Positions 17,125 to 26,487 are shown, numbered from the stretch's first letter. The stretch is 64,000 nucleotides of DNA from SIAQ01 sp964484265 (GCA_964484265.1 CAZAFH010000005.1:1-64000), one strand, 5' to 3'. Notes: generated from the letters alone by a model not told the origin. Translations and numbers: made by a program.

Positions 17125-18058
17125 CTACTCCAGCCGGATGAGGGTGATTTCGCCGCTCATTTTGGTGTTTTCTCCATCGCCCCAGCCGCCGCCTCCACAG
17201 ACGGCCAGAGTTTTGCCATCGGGAGAAAAGGCGACTACGTGCACCGGCTCCGTCAGTTTGGGGAAGGCCTGCTTCGCTTCCCCGGTCTTAGCATCCCACA
17301 AGATTACCTCCCAGGCCTTCTCGTTCGCGGTGGCGCCGCTGGTCGCGATCCACCGTCCGTCCTTCGAGAACGCAAGGGCATTTACCTGGCCCTTATGCCC
17401 TTTCAATGTCTGCCGTGTCCCACCGACAAGTATCACCGAGAATAGAGTCATGGGCAGACCCAAGCCGCGACGATCCAAACGAGTTCTTAGTATCTCCCTG
17501 CCGCGTTCCAAGCGTCGAGCGAGCGTAGCCAAGGACCAGCCAAACTGGTGGGCCGCCTCGTCACGCGTCTTACCTTCGAGGTAACACACGACCAGCGGTC
17601 CGCGGTACAGTGCAGGCAACTCGGAAAGTTCTTCATCCAACACTGCGAGCAACTCCCGCGCACTGATTTCAGCCAGCAGGTCTGGCGCTTGCTTGGGAAT
17701 AACCGCGCTTTCGCGGGCGCGCCGTTTGGCTGCTTCCACTCTCGCCCTCGCGGCCGTGCGGTAGGCCACCCCGTAGAGCCAGTTGGTCAACAGTTCGCGT
17801 TTCCCAATCGAGCTAGCCTTTGCGAACCAGCACAAGAAAGGTCGCCTGAAAGGCATCTTCGACCAAGTGCTGCTCCGGCAAGACGCGACGACATACATTC
17901 AAGACCATCGGACCGTGTCGAGCGAGCAATACTTCAAAGGCCGCTTCATCGCGGTGCGTGACAAAGCATTGCAGCAACTCCTGATCTCGGAGTTTGCAGG
18001 AATCTTCCTTCGCCGAAATCCAGCGAAGGTGTTGCAGCACCGCACCCAGCCGATTCAT
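17125..18058 (-). pseudogene. ECF sigma factor fused to WD40 repeats, broken by a single-base frameshift
   Basis: The first part (start at 18058 or 18091) holds sigma region 2: AAFEVLLARHGPMVLNVCRRVL and EDAFQATFLVLVRK. It then hits a stop. A second frame continues without loss: GKRELLTNWLYGVAYRTAARAR, then region 4 (LPALYRGPLVVCYLEGKTRDEAA and a helix-turn-helix), a hydrophobic segment and two WD40-like blades (LKGHKGQVNALAFSKDG, VHVVAFSPDGKTLAV). Removing one G at about 17820 (AAAGGCTAGC) joins the frames. Planctomycetes have many such ECF-WD40 fusions, usually with more blades, so the C-terminus may also be shortened. Confidence 0.75.
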
Positions 18059-18091
18059 TGGCATGTCTCGCTGGCCTGACCAGGGGTTCAT

Positions 18092-18473
18092 CGACGCACT
18101 ATCTATCTATACTGCCACGACGAGGGCGGACCGTCTCAAGTTTTTTTCCAAACGCCGATAAGAAGCGGGATTTATCGCCTGCTCGACGCCGACGCGTCCC
18201 GGCAAGAAGATATTCCGATACTCGAATCCGTACGCAAGCTTGAAACCATTTGCCGGTATACGACAGAAGTGTTGCAGAAACCCAATAGCGGCAAGGGGGA
18301 AATCCAAACCGGCCAGAGGGTCGCGTGTGGATGGATTCTGCGTTGGTATTGTTTCTAACACAGCGCAACTCACCCCGAACTTGCGCGCTTCGGTACGACC
18401 CGCGTACGACACGCCGACGCACGTTTCGTCGTGTAGGCCTGCGAATGTAGCGGTCAGCTCCTGCCAGAGGTTC
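18092..18473 (+). other. Gap without a supported gene in decayed mobile DNA
   Basis: There are 382 bp. Two overlapping reverse frames of about 100 codons exist, but neither has a ribosome site, a domain or convincing composition. It may be degraded coding sequence from the plasmid-like module. Confidence 0.35.
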
Positions 18474-18674
18474 TCAGCCTTTCAATAGGCCGACAAAGGG
18501 AAGATTGAGATCATGACTACCACGTTGAGAGTATTCCCGAGAGAATTTCTCGGCATTCACCCTGGCCGCTGATTCTGCCTGTCCGCCGGCGCGGAAGACC
18601 GCGAACATTTCCTTGGCAATCCGTTCGTAAACTTGCCGAGCTTCATCGGAAGGATCCGAGGCAGTGCTCTTTGT
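18474..18674 (-). pseudogene. In-frame open continuation after the replication-initiator stop
   Basis: Directly after the TGA at 18675-18677 the same frame stays open for 66 codons to a second stop at 18474-18476. The sequence looks like real protein: SDEARQVYERIAKEMFAVF and SAARVNAEKFSREYSQRG are good amphipathic helices. There is no ATG until codon 23 and no ribosome site. Either the initiator was longer and the TGA is a mutation, or this is a remnant of a separate gene. Confidence 0.4.
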
Positions 18675-19862
18675 TCATTCCGCATTCGGCGGGAGCGACT
18701 TCACCTGTGTTCGGGCTTCCGCCCGCCGAACCTCGTGCCACCAATCGGGTGGCGTCCTGGTCCCCTTCGCCGCATTCTTGAGATTGTCCACCAAGAATGC
18801 TTGCGGGCTCTTCTTGAAAAAGCCGGCACCGAACCGCTCCTTGGCAGTCTGCGTGATGTCCGTCCATTCTCGAAGCATCGGCATCGAGAATCGACGCAAG
18901 AGACGACAAATTCCGTGATCGTCGAACCCCAGGCCGCGAAGCAGATCATGGATGGGTGTTTCTGGAACCGTTGGCCGCGTGTCGGCCGTCCGGCGCTTCG
19001 TGAAATAAGCACCGCGTTCGAGAACCATGACATACTCCCCGCGCTTCGTTTTGCAGAAGAGACTTTCTTTGCCGACCGGTTTCACGACCTGCAAATCCGC
19101 CAGCCGTTCCACACACCGCCACACCTTCACTTTGAGATCGCGCGTCGCGATGGTTGACGCGAAGCCGAGCACACTGACCGCCAGGTGTCGCAACTCGAAC
19201 CTCGGCGAGGTTTGCCGTCGAGACAGAATCTTACTGAGCAACAAGAACAGGCGGCGATTCGCGAGGTCGAGTTCTCGATACGTTGCCAGATCGAATCGGA
19301 ACGATCCGCCCGCAGCCTGAACAAGGTCGAAGAAGATTGGATCCCAAGCGATTCGCCACGCGCGACTCGATTCCGGATCCAGCGGCAAGCTATAGCTCAA
19401 GAACCCGAAGCTCACCTTGCGACGCTCGGCACGCACGGGATCGTAGAATCGATCGTTGAGATAGGTGACTTGCGAGAGCCGTTCGATTGCTTTCGCGAAT
19501 TGCTGATACTGATGTCCGCCGCGGCGAGCGAGTTGATCAATCACACCGAGTTGACGCAAGCAGTAGTGCGGTGTCGCAAACAAGTTGGCATCAGCCTGCG
19601 GCTGAGCGAATGTGAGGGCGAGAAGACCCCACAGGTAAAACTCATCCGACGCCGACAGACCCGAAGGCGAAATAATCCGTGCTCGTGCTTGGCGATAATG
19701 GCGATTCCCATCCATGTAGAAAAACGCGCTGTCATGCACCAGGTTTTCGACCAGCGACGCGGCCGGATCCAGCGGACACAGCGAATGCTCGACCAGGGAC
19801 AGTTGCCCCAGCCCCGACCAGCGACGCCATGTCTTTCTTCTGCCTTGCGGCGATCCTTGCAT
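18675..19862 (-). CDS. Plasmid-type replication initiator protein (RepA/RPA-like)
   Basis: This 395-residue protein has the features I associate with planctomycete replication-initiator-A-like proteins: QLSLVEHSLCPLDP near the start, LSASDEFYLWGLLALTFAQP, YLNDRFYDPVRAE and VSFGFLSYSLP. It lies back to back with a truncated parA, which supports a plasmid or integrative-element replication module. The first 20 residues are doubtful. A second frame just upstream reads KKDMASLVGAG and would join at QLSLVEH by a one-base shift. With the readable frame after the stop, the gene may be damaged at both ends. Confidence 0.55.
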   Translation of the reverse strand: MQGSPQGRRKTWRRWSGLGQLSLVEHSLCPLDPAASLVENLVHDSAFFYMDGNRHYRQARARIISPSGLSASDEFYLWGLLALTFAQPQADANLFATPHYCLRQLGVIDQLARRGGHQYQQFAKAIERLSQVTYLNDRFYDPVRAERRKVSFGFLSYSLPLDPESSRAWRIAWDPIFFDLVQAAGGSFRFDLATYRELDLANRRLFLLLSKILSRRQTSPRFELRHLAVSVLGFASTIATRDLKVKVWRCVERLADLQVVKPVGKESLFCKTKRGEYVMVLERGAYFTKRRTADTRPTVPETPIHDLLRGLGFDDHGICRLLRRFSMPMLREWTDITQTAKERFGAGFFKKSPQAFLVDNLKNAAKGTRTPPDWWHEVRRAEARTQVKSLPPNAE

Positions 19863-20080
19863 GTCCCTGAATTCCCAGGTATTTCTTCAATCGGTGTAGC
19901 ATTCCTCCGACCACGCCGAAAGCACCTATTTGCCAACGGTGCTGCACTTGTTCCTTGACGACCTTTTCGGCTTCGTGTCAGCATTCGCCCAAGGAAGACG
20001 CGGGCTTACTCAGAATTGCCATTGGCAATTTCGCGATTCGCCCCTCGGCGAACAAACCAGAACAAGGAGCAAGACATCCG

Positions 20081-20377
20081 ATGCTGACCAACACGATCTG
20101 CTTCATCAATCAGAAGGGAGGTTGCGGCAAAAGTTCGAGCTGCTTTCATCTCGCCGGACACTTCGCCACGCGCGGCTTGCGAGTTCTCGTCATCGACGCC
20201 GACCCGCAAGGCTCGCTCAGTCAGGGTTTCTTCGGCTCCGCCGCCGTCGAGCAGTTGCCCGCTCGCGAAACGCCGGCCGCTGTGTTCACCGAGGACGAGA
20301 TTTCATCACCGTCACATTCGAGGACGGCACCATCAAGGACGCCTTCCTGTCGTGGAAGGCATTTCGCCAGCTGTTGA
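20081..20377 (+). pseudogene. Truncated ParA-type ATPase
   Basis: AAGGAG precedes the ATG at 20081. The first 70 residues are a ParA/Soj start: TICFINQKGGCGKSSSCFHLAGHFA with the deviant Walker A, then LRVLVIDADPQGSLSQGFFG. After about residue 73 the similarity ends and the frame runs out at 20377. The rest of the ATPase, about 180 residues, is missing. ParA proteins segregate plasmids and some integrative elements. Together with the replication initiator this marks a former plasmid-like module. Confidence 0.75.
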
Positions 20378-20451
20378 ATCTCAAGACCGGTCAGGCCAAC
20401 CTCGCCGGCGCCAAGTCAACGGCCAACGGCACGCTGGAGAAAGCCAAGTAA
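20299..20451 (+). pseudogene. Orphan C-terminal fragment joined to truncated parA
   Basis: In a different frame from parA, the sequence from about 20299 to the stop at 20451 reads FITVTFEDGTIKDAFLSWKA and ends LAGAKSTANGTLEKAK. It looks like the end of another gene whose front was deleted along with the back of parA. No family is recognised. Confidence 0.45.
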
Positions 20452-20480
20452 ATTGATGACCCACTTGAAAGGACAGCAAC

Positions 20481-21314
20481 GTGATCGATTTGACAAACAA
20501 CAGCGGCGACATCATCTCTCAATTGCTCGTTGCCCAGCGCATGCTGTCCGACGTTGCAGCTCGCCTGGTCACCGAGGCAGACAAGGGGGGCCAGCCCACG
20601 AATCGACGTAATGACCCGACGCCGCGCGTGTTCGGCTACACGAACTCTCTGGAAAAACTGATTCAAGAGGGCCGTCAGTTCGGCACTATTTACGCCGAAC
20701 CGCCGTGGCCGAACGACGCCCGCGAGCATGGCCGTTCCAAGTTTGGTCATCGCTTCAGCGCAGAAGCACTCGCCGCCCTACCCATTGGCAAGCTTGCAGC
20801 GCCGGCGTCTCACGTTCACATCTGGGTGCCGGATCGATTCCTTCACGATGCGATGCATGTTATCGAGTCGTGGGGATTTATCTACAAGGCCAGCCTCGTC
20901 GCGGTCGCCTCGGAGCACGGCGATGGCTGCTATTGGGGCATCGGCCATCAATACCTCCTACTCGGTGTCCGCGGTGACGCACCTTTTTCCGACAATCGCC
21001 CACGCAGTTGGCTTTTCGAGCCGGACCGATCGGTTCATTCCGATTGGAAGCCCTACCACGCCAAGACGCTCGTCGAACTCGTAAGCCCGTATCCACGGCT
21101 TCACCTGTTTGACGAGTCCGTCACGGACGGTTGGATTAGTTGGGGCCAACGCGTTCCCAGCTACGTGGATGACGACGAGGAAGACGACTGGGCGCCAGAT
21201 TCTGACATCGACTGGCAAGACGTCGAAACGGAAACCGGTGACGGACCAGAAGCAACCGACCCCCCATTGATTTTCGACGCCTCAACCGACAAGCCAATGC
21301 CGCCTCCAGAATGA
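20481..21314 (+). CDS. MT-A70-family (adenine-N6) methyltransferase with EPPW in place of DPPW
   Basis: This is a 277-residue protein. Its core matches the MT-A70 family: TIYAEPPWPND in place of the usual ADPPW motif, then HVHIWVPDRFLHDAMHVIESWGF, YKASLVAV and GIGHQYLLLGVRG. The family methylates adenine N6 in RNA or DNA. In bacterial mobile elements it is usually a DNA modification enzyme. The first acidic residue is changed to Glu, which may or may not keep activity. The C-terminal 50 residues are acidic and low-complexity. It lies between the parA scar and an excisionase-like gene, which is a common plasmid or island setting. Confidence 0.75.
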   Translation: MIDLTNNSGDIISQLLVAQRMLSDVAARLVTEADKGGQPTNRRNDPTPRVFGYTNSLEKLIQEGRQFGTIYAEPPWPNDAREHGRSKFGHRFSAEALAALPIGKLAAPASHVHIWVPDRFLHDAMHVIESWGFIYKASLVAVASEHGDGCYWGIGHQYLLLGVRGDAPFSDNRPRSWLFEPDRSVHSDWKPYHAKTLVELVSPYPRLHLFDESVTDGWISWGQRVPSYVDDDEEDDWAPDSDIDWQDVETETGDGPEATDPPLIFDASTDKPMPPPE

Positions 21315-21344
21315 CGCAATTGAGCACAGACAGGAACAAGCACC

Positions 21345-21788
21345 ATGTCAACCGACGTCGATATCTCAGAACGCCTGGAACGGATCGAGACCTTGCTTGA
21401 ATCACTCATTGAGCAACGAACGGTCAAGGAGTGGTATTCAACCTCCGAAGTGGCCAAGCTTTTGAGCAAGGCCGAGTTCACGGTCCGCGAGTGGTGCCGG
21501 CTCGGCCGCGTCCGAGCGCAAAAGAAAAAATGCGGCCGCGGCGTTGCGAGCGAGTGGATCGTGTCGCACGAAGAGTTGATGCGCATTCGGAACGAGGGCT
21601 TGCTGCCCGAGCCGAATCCGTACCGCCACGTCAAATTGGGATTCGGTCCAATCGGAAAAGTATCACCGTCGGCGCAGGTTGCGACCGGCAAGATAAAATC
21701 ATCCCGGCACGTCGCGATAGACTCGCTCGAATTCAGAAGCGCAGCGGCGGAAGGCTTGAAGCAAGAGAGGATCGAATTGTCCCGGTGA
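21345..21788 (+). CDS. Excisionase-like helix-turn-helix protein
   Basis: This is a 147-residue protein. Residues 2-25 are a short coiled segment. Then comes a MerR/excisionase-type winged helix (EWYSTSEVAKLLSKAEFTVREWCRLGRV) with the wing and ELMRIRNEGLLPEPNPYRH. Homologues of this type usually end near that point. The remaining 50 or so residues lie mostly over the antisense 3' end of the kinase gene and look unlike protein under selection. The original stop may have been lost when the two segments were joined. Likely roles are excision control or transcription control of the element. Confidence 0.7.
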   Translation: MSTDVDISERLERIETLLESLIEQRTVKEWYSTSEVAKLLSKAEFTVREWCRLGRVRAQKKKCGRGVASEWIVSHEELMRIRNEGLLPEPNPYRHVKLGFGPIGKVSPSAQVATGKIKSSRHVAIDSLEFRSAAAEGLKQERIELSR

Positions 21789-24005
21789 ATTTTCAAGCAT
21801 AATCTGCAGCGTCGCTGAGTGGCCGAGCGCAGGTTTGTAGGAACGACGTGTGCGAAGACCATCATACGCATCGCAGATGGCGACGATGCGTGCAGCCAAG
21901 GGGATGTCGTCACCACGGAGGCGATCGGGATAACCCTGGCCGTCGTAGCGTTCGTGATGGTGGCGGGCGATGTCGATGGCCATTTGCAGGAAGGCGACCG
22001 CGGAGCCGTGACGCTCAGCCACGTTCTGCAATGTCTCGGCGCCAATGACCGTGTGCGTTTGCATCATGAGCCGTTCTTCCGCGTCGAAGTTGCCGGCCTT
22101 GGTCAAGATGTAGTCCGGAAGGGCGACCTTGCCGATGTCGTGCAGCGGGGCGCAGCATTCCAACATCGCGATGAAGTTCTGGTCGATCTGGTCCGCGAGG
22201 CTTGGCACACCGGTTGCCTCTTCGGCGAGAATGCGGCAGAAACGCTGCAACCGCAGGACGTGCTGGATGTTCTCGGCATCGCGGCGGCAGACCATGTCGG
22301 TCAGACCCAGTACGAGGGCATTGCGCACCTGAACCAGGTCACTATCGCGGGATAGAAGGTTTTCTTCCATCTGGCGATTGCATGCCAGCAAATGGCGATT
22401 GAGCAGTGCGCTCCGATCCTGTAGGTCCTTGTGCCGAAGTGCCGCTTGTACGCGGGCAACCAATTGAACGGGGCTGAATTGCTTGGGGAGAAAATCGTCA
22501 GCGCCGCCGGTCAACATCTGAGCCACCTTGTCGTCGGTGACTTCTGACGAGAAAAGAATGATCTTGAAGTTCGGCGAAGGCGGGTTCTCGCGCACTTTCC
22601 GGCAAAGTTCCAGGCCCGTCATTTCGGGCATCATCCAGTCGGTCAAGAGCAGGTCGTAAGGTTTGGCGTTGATGGCAGCCAACGCCAGGGCGCCGTTCTC
22701 CACCTGATCGCATTCAATTCCGGCTTCGTGGAGCGTGTGCGCGCAGAACGAACGAACCATCCGCGTATCGTCAGCGACGAGAACACGATGAACGTGGGGG
22801 GCTTTTTCGCCGACCTCAACCTTTGGCGAGCCTTGAAACGGACCTTGAGCGTTCTGTGAAAGCTTTTTTTCGGGGTTCGGCGGCAGGTAAAAGCTATCGC
22901 TCGCTCCCGATTTGAGAAATGGCAGCAGAGCTTTCATGACCGCTTGCGGCGTCGGATAGCGATCGTCCGGGTTGCATGCCATCATCCGCCCGATGAGCGC
23001 GTCGAGTTCGGCGGGAAGCAGCGCGTTGACGGCCTTGAGCGATGGCGGTTTCTGATTTTGACGGCGTAAAAGGCTCACGGCAAGGCTGCCATCTCCATCA
23101 AAGGGCGTACGACCGGTGAGGCACCAGAACAACGTGCCTCCCAGGCCATAGATGTCCGCGCGAATATCCACATTGCTAGCATCACGGGCTTGTTCGGGTG
23201 CGATGTAGTCCAGCGTGCCGAGGATGGTGCCGTGATCCGTGATCCGGTGGTGAAGACGGCGAACCAGTCCGAAGTCGAGTAGCTTGGCTTGATGGTCCGC
23301 AGTGACCCGAATGTTAGACGGTTTGATGTCGCGGTGCACCACGTTTCGCTGATACGCTTCCGACAAAGCACTTGCTATCTGATAAACGAGGTTGCATGCC
23401 TGGTCGGGGGGCATGGGGCCATTTTTCTTGATCAGTTCATCCAAGTCGTGCCCGGGGACGAATTCCATCACGAAGAAATGCACCGCGGGCTCACCGGTCG
23501 TCGCCCCTTCAAGGAATCCGTCGTCAAGCGCCTCGATGATGTTCGGATGCTTCAGCTGGGCGATGGTTCGCATTTCAGTGAGAAAGCGACGCAATAGACG
23601 TTCGTCGGTCGAAGGATGCAGCGGCAGCACCTTGATGGCTGCCAGACGCCGCATGCGGAGATGCTCGCCCTTGAATACAACGCCCATGCCGCCGCTGCCG
23701 AGACGATCCAGCACGCGATAGTTGCCTAGAATCAGCCCGTGCGTTTTGCCGGCGTCAACGCGGTCCGCTTGATATTGAGTCAGCAAGTGATGTTCGACAA
23801 GCAACGCCAAAAGATCGTCTTTATCCGCGCAGGCCGTCAGTTCCTGACGAGGCGAGTCGGGAAGATCGTCCCAGTCCTCCTGGAGGATGATGGACGAGTC
23901 CAGCAATTCCCGAAGCAATGTGCTCGTCCAAGAAATTGCGCTGACATGTACCGTCCCAGTTCGCGGACGTACACGTTTGTGTGTCGGGGATATTTGACTC
24001 GTCAT
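21699..24005 (-). CDS. Ser/Thr protein kinase - receiver - HD-GYP fusion protein
   Basis: This protein of about 768 residues has three parts. Residues 95-350 are a Hanks-type kinase with LGSGGMGVVFKG, AAIKVL, HRDIKPSNIRV and the DFG motif (LLDFGLV). Residues 400-520 are a CheY-like receiver with VLVADD, the phospho-acceptor in LLLTDWMMPEMTG and a Lys in LPKQFSP. Residues 560-768 are an HD-GYP domain with LHDIGKVALPD and HHERYDGQGYP. HD-GYP domains hydrolyse cyclic di-GMP. One protein thus combines Ser/Thr phosphorylation, two-component input and second-messenger output. I start at the ATG at 24005. The GTG at 24017 is possible. It is divergent from the TolC gene and may control the neighbouring locus. 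Confidence 0.88.
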   Translation of the reverse strand: MTSQISPTHKRVRPRTGTVHVSAISWTSTLLRELLDSSIILQEDWDDLPDSPRQELTACADKDDLLALLVEHHLLTQYQADRVDAGKTHGLILGNYRVLDRLGSGGMGVVFKGEHLRMRRLAAIKVLPLHPSTDERLLRRFLTEMRTIAQLKHPNIIEALDDGFLEGATTGEPAVHFFVMEFVPGHDLDELIKKNGPMPPDQACNLVYQIASALSEAYQRNVVHRDIKPSNIRVTADHQAKLLDFGLVRRLHHRITDHGTILGTLDYIAPEQARDASNVDIRADIYGLGGTLFWCLTGRTPFDGDGSLAVSLLRRQNQKPPSLKAVNALLPAELDALIGRMMACNPDDRYPTPQAVMKALLPFLKSGASDSFYLPPNPEKKLSQNAQGPFQGSPKVEVGEKAPHVHRVLVADDTRMVRSFCAHTLHEAGIECDQVENGALALAAINAKPYDLLLTDWMMPEMTGLELCRKVRENPPSPNFKIILFSSEVTDDKVAQMLTGGADDFLPKQFSPVQLVARVQAALRHKDLQDRSALLNRHLLACNRQMEENLLSRDSDLVQVRNALVLGLTDMVCRRDAENIQHVLRLQRFCRILAEEATGVPSLADQIDQNFIAMLECCAPLHDIGKVALPDYILTKAGNFDAEERLMMQTHTVIGAETLQNVAERHGSAVAFLQMAIDIARHHHERYDGQGYPDRLRGDDIPLAARIVAICDAYDGLRTRRSYKPALGHSATLQIMLENSPGQFDPLLLQAFRRCASEFERVYRDVPG

Positions 24006-24434
24006 GGCAAGACCCACAAAGGCTGGAAGTTAGGGGATGGGCAACGAATCATTGTTCGAGTGCCGAATTTCGTTCCACAGTCAGGCAAATTCCGGACAAT
24101 TCGGACCGGATTAGTCCAGATTGTCTCCAACCTACTCTAGTTCATGGATTTGGGTGGAGCAAAAAGAGCGTTCATAAAAACTTTCATCTGCAGACAATGG
24201 GCAAGAAAGCAAGCCAATTCAGAAATCGCCGAATTTGCGAAAACGTCCCAGATTCGCGCGGCGCAAATGAGGGTTGCAGCAGCCTGGATTGACTTTTTCG
24301 CGCGAAACACGATAAGGCCCCGCAAACCATCCTTGGTACCGCTTGCCCGACGATCCGGTTCTGGCATGCAGCTGGGATTCAAATGTACCGCTACCTGCTT
24401 GCCGTGGCAAAGCGACGGATGACGCGAGTGCTAC
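24006..24434 (+). other. Divergent promoter region between the kinase and TolC-like genes
   Basis: There are 429 bp with no supported gene. A 92-codon forward frame at 24144 has no domain. It must hold the promoters of both divergent genes. I see no clear operator repeats. Confidence 0.4.
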
Positions 24435-26474
24435 ATGATAATAATGAACCGCCAAAGCATGCTTTTATTGGCGCTGGGGGTCCTGACCATTTCCGGCTGC
24501 GTGCAGGTTCCGCCCTGGGAGGTCATGAGTCAGCTTCGCACAGACAGTTCGCTTGCCGCCTTGAAACCGCCCCACCACTCGCCGAATGCCGACGGCTTCG
24601 CAACAAACCAAGATCTTCCGTTCAAGGCGATCTCCGCCAAGGTGGCGACGGTGGCCTCACCAGAAACGGCACCGCGGCCAGTCTCGTTGGCGGAGTGCCT
24701 GGCGCTGGCACTGGAGAATGGTCGCACCGGCGAATTTTTCGATGCCGCCGGCAGCGATCGCCGCACGAGCGTAACCGGATCCGGACGGGTGTCGTCTGCG
24801 GCTGATGCCTCGGACAGCATCCGCGTGTTCGCGTACGATCCTGCCATGTTGAATACCGAGATTCAGCAGTCGCTGGCCCGGTTTGATACGATATGGGATT
24901 CCGGATTCAACTGGAAGCGAACAAACCAGCTTAGCGGGATTCTCAATCCGACGCCGGCCGACAACTTTCTGTTGAAAAACCAGGTTGACGCAGTTGGCTT
25001 TAACACCAGCCTCCTGAAGCCGCTGCCGACGGGCGGTGTCGCAGGTGTCATGTTCAGCACCGATTACACGAATCAGGCCGGCTTGCCGAGCGATCAGTTC
25101 GTCAATCCTGCTTATCGTCCGTTGGTCGGTATCGTCTTTGAGCAACCCTTGCTGCGCGGCGCCGGCGTGCCGATTAATCAGATTCTGGACAGCCATCCCG
25201 GCGGTTATCGCAACTCATTTGCAACGAGCAACCGTGCTCCCGGCATCATGCTTGCCCGCATCGGTCATGTGAAGTCGCAACTCGAATTCGAGCGCCGATT
25301 GCACGAACTCGTTTTCAAGGTCGAAGAGGCGTACTGGAATCTCTACTGCGCGTATTGGGAACTGCACAGCAGAGAGAATGGGATCAAGCAGGCTCATCAT
25401 GCCTGGTTGATCGCAAAGAACAAGCAAGCAGCGGGCGGCCTGGGAGACGCCGACCTGGCCATGATCGAGGAGCAATACCATTTCTTCCGCACGCAGCGAC
25501 TCGAAGCGCTAGGCCGAGGCAGCGGCGGCCGCGCCGGCGTGCTCGAAGCCGAACGCCATTTGCGTTATGTCATCGGTTTACCCGCGGAGGACGGCACGCG
25601 GCTCGTTCCCACGGATACGCCCGACCCTCTGAGTGTGAATCTCGATTGGCAGGTCGCCCAACAGGAGGCGGCACGCCATCGCCCGGAATTGAAACAAATT
25701 CATGAAGACATCAAGATAGCCCAGCTCTCGCTCGCCAGGGCGAACGAACTCCTGAAGCCGGACTTACGGCTTTACTCAAAGTACGACGTCAACAGCCTGA
25801 GCACGGGATTGGGATCCTCCTACGCGGACTTGTTCCGCAGCGGTCGGCCCGAGTGGGAGGTTGGGGTACACATGCAGGTTCCGATCGGCTTTCGCGAAGG
25901 ACACTCCGCGGCCTCACGGGCACGCCTTGCGATTGCACAACAGTTGACGAATTTGCACGACCAGGAGGCCAAGCTTGGCTTCTCGTTAGTGCGCAGCTAT
26001 CGCGATCTTGTGCAATTCCGCGAGGAAGTGCAAACCCGCCACAGCCAGCAGGCAGCGGCCCTCAAGCAACTCAAGGCCCGCTTGCAAAAATGGAATGCGG
26101 GAGGCGTTGAGAGCGTCGATCTGATATTGCGTTCGCAGCGGAACTGGGTGGACGCCGTTCGAGATGAGCAAGTGGCTGTTTGCAGCTATCGCATCGCGCT
26201 GGCCGACTTCGAAAGGCAGAAAGGAACGATCCTTCGTTCACGCCAGATCATGATTGCCGACGGCAATCTGCCGGCTTGTGTAAAGCCACACGCCAGTTTG
26301 CAAATTCGCGACTGGTTCCGCGGACCTCATAGCCCCGCCCATTTCGGACTGCAACCGCCGACGGAGTCTGCTCCGGTCGTATCTTCAGCTGACCAGGAGC
26401 CATTTGTTCCGGCACGCTTCGATCCATTGAGATTGCCAGGCCCGTTGCCTCCCTTGGAAGCCAAGGTTCAGTAA
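24435..26474 (+). CDS. TolC-family outer-membrane efflux lipoprotein
   Basis: This 679-residue protein begins with a lipoprotein signal (MLLLALGVLTISGC, Cys lipidation site) and carries the repeated outer-membrane efflux architecture: VSLAECLALALENG at the start of the mature part, PLLRGAGV, long helical hairpins (VKSQLEFERRLHELVFKVEEAYWNLY; VRSYRDLVQFREEVQTRHSQ) and a second half ending in an extended proline-rich tail. TolC proteins form the outer-membrane tunnel of type I and RND exporters. Here it precedes three HlyD-like proteins, so it is the likely exit duct of the locus. An in-frame ATG at 24444 is an alternative start. No inner-membrane pump is adjacent. Confidence 0.88.
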   Translation: MIIMNRQSMLLLALGVLTISGCVQVPPWEVMSQLRTDSSLAALKPPHHSPNADGFATNQDLPFKAISAKVATVASPETAPRPVSLAECLALALENGRTGEFFDAAGSDRRTSVTGSGRVSSAADASDSIRVFAYDPAMLNTEIQQSLARFDTIWDSGFNWKRTNQLSGILNPTPADNFLLKNQVDAVGFNTSLLKPLPTGGVAGVMFSTDYTNQAGLPSDQFVNPAYRPLVGIVFEQPLLRGAGVPINQILDSHPGGYRNSFATSNRAPGIMLARIGHVKSQLEFERRLHELVFKVEEAYWNLYCAYWELHSRENGIKQAHHAWLIAKNKQAAGGLGDADLAMIEEQYHFFRTQRLEALGRGSGGRAGVLEAERHLRYVIGLPAEDGTRLVPTDTPDPLSVNLDWQVAQQEAARHRPELKQIHEDIKIAQLSLARANELLKPDLRLYSKYDVNSLSTGLGSSYADLFRSGRPEWEVGVHMQVPIGFREGHSAASRARLAIAQQLTNLHDQEAKLGFSLVRSYRDLVQFREEVQTRHSQQAAALKQLKARLQKWNAGGVESVDLILRSQRNWVDAVRDEQVAVCSYRIALADFERQKGTILRSRQIMIADGNLPACVKPHASLQIRDWFRGPHSPAHFGLQPPTESAPVVSSADQEPFVPARFDPLRLPGPLPPLEAKVQ

Positions 26475-26487
26475 TCCGCTCGAGCGT

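Noticed and set aside
18099..18422. Two overlapping reverse frames of about 100 codons
   Set aside because: Neither has a start signal or recognisable domain, and the two frames overlap each other. At most it is degraded sequence.
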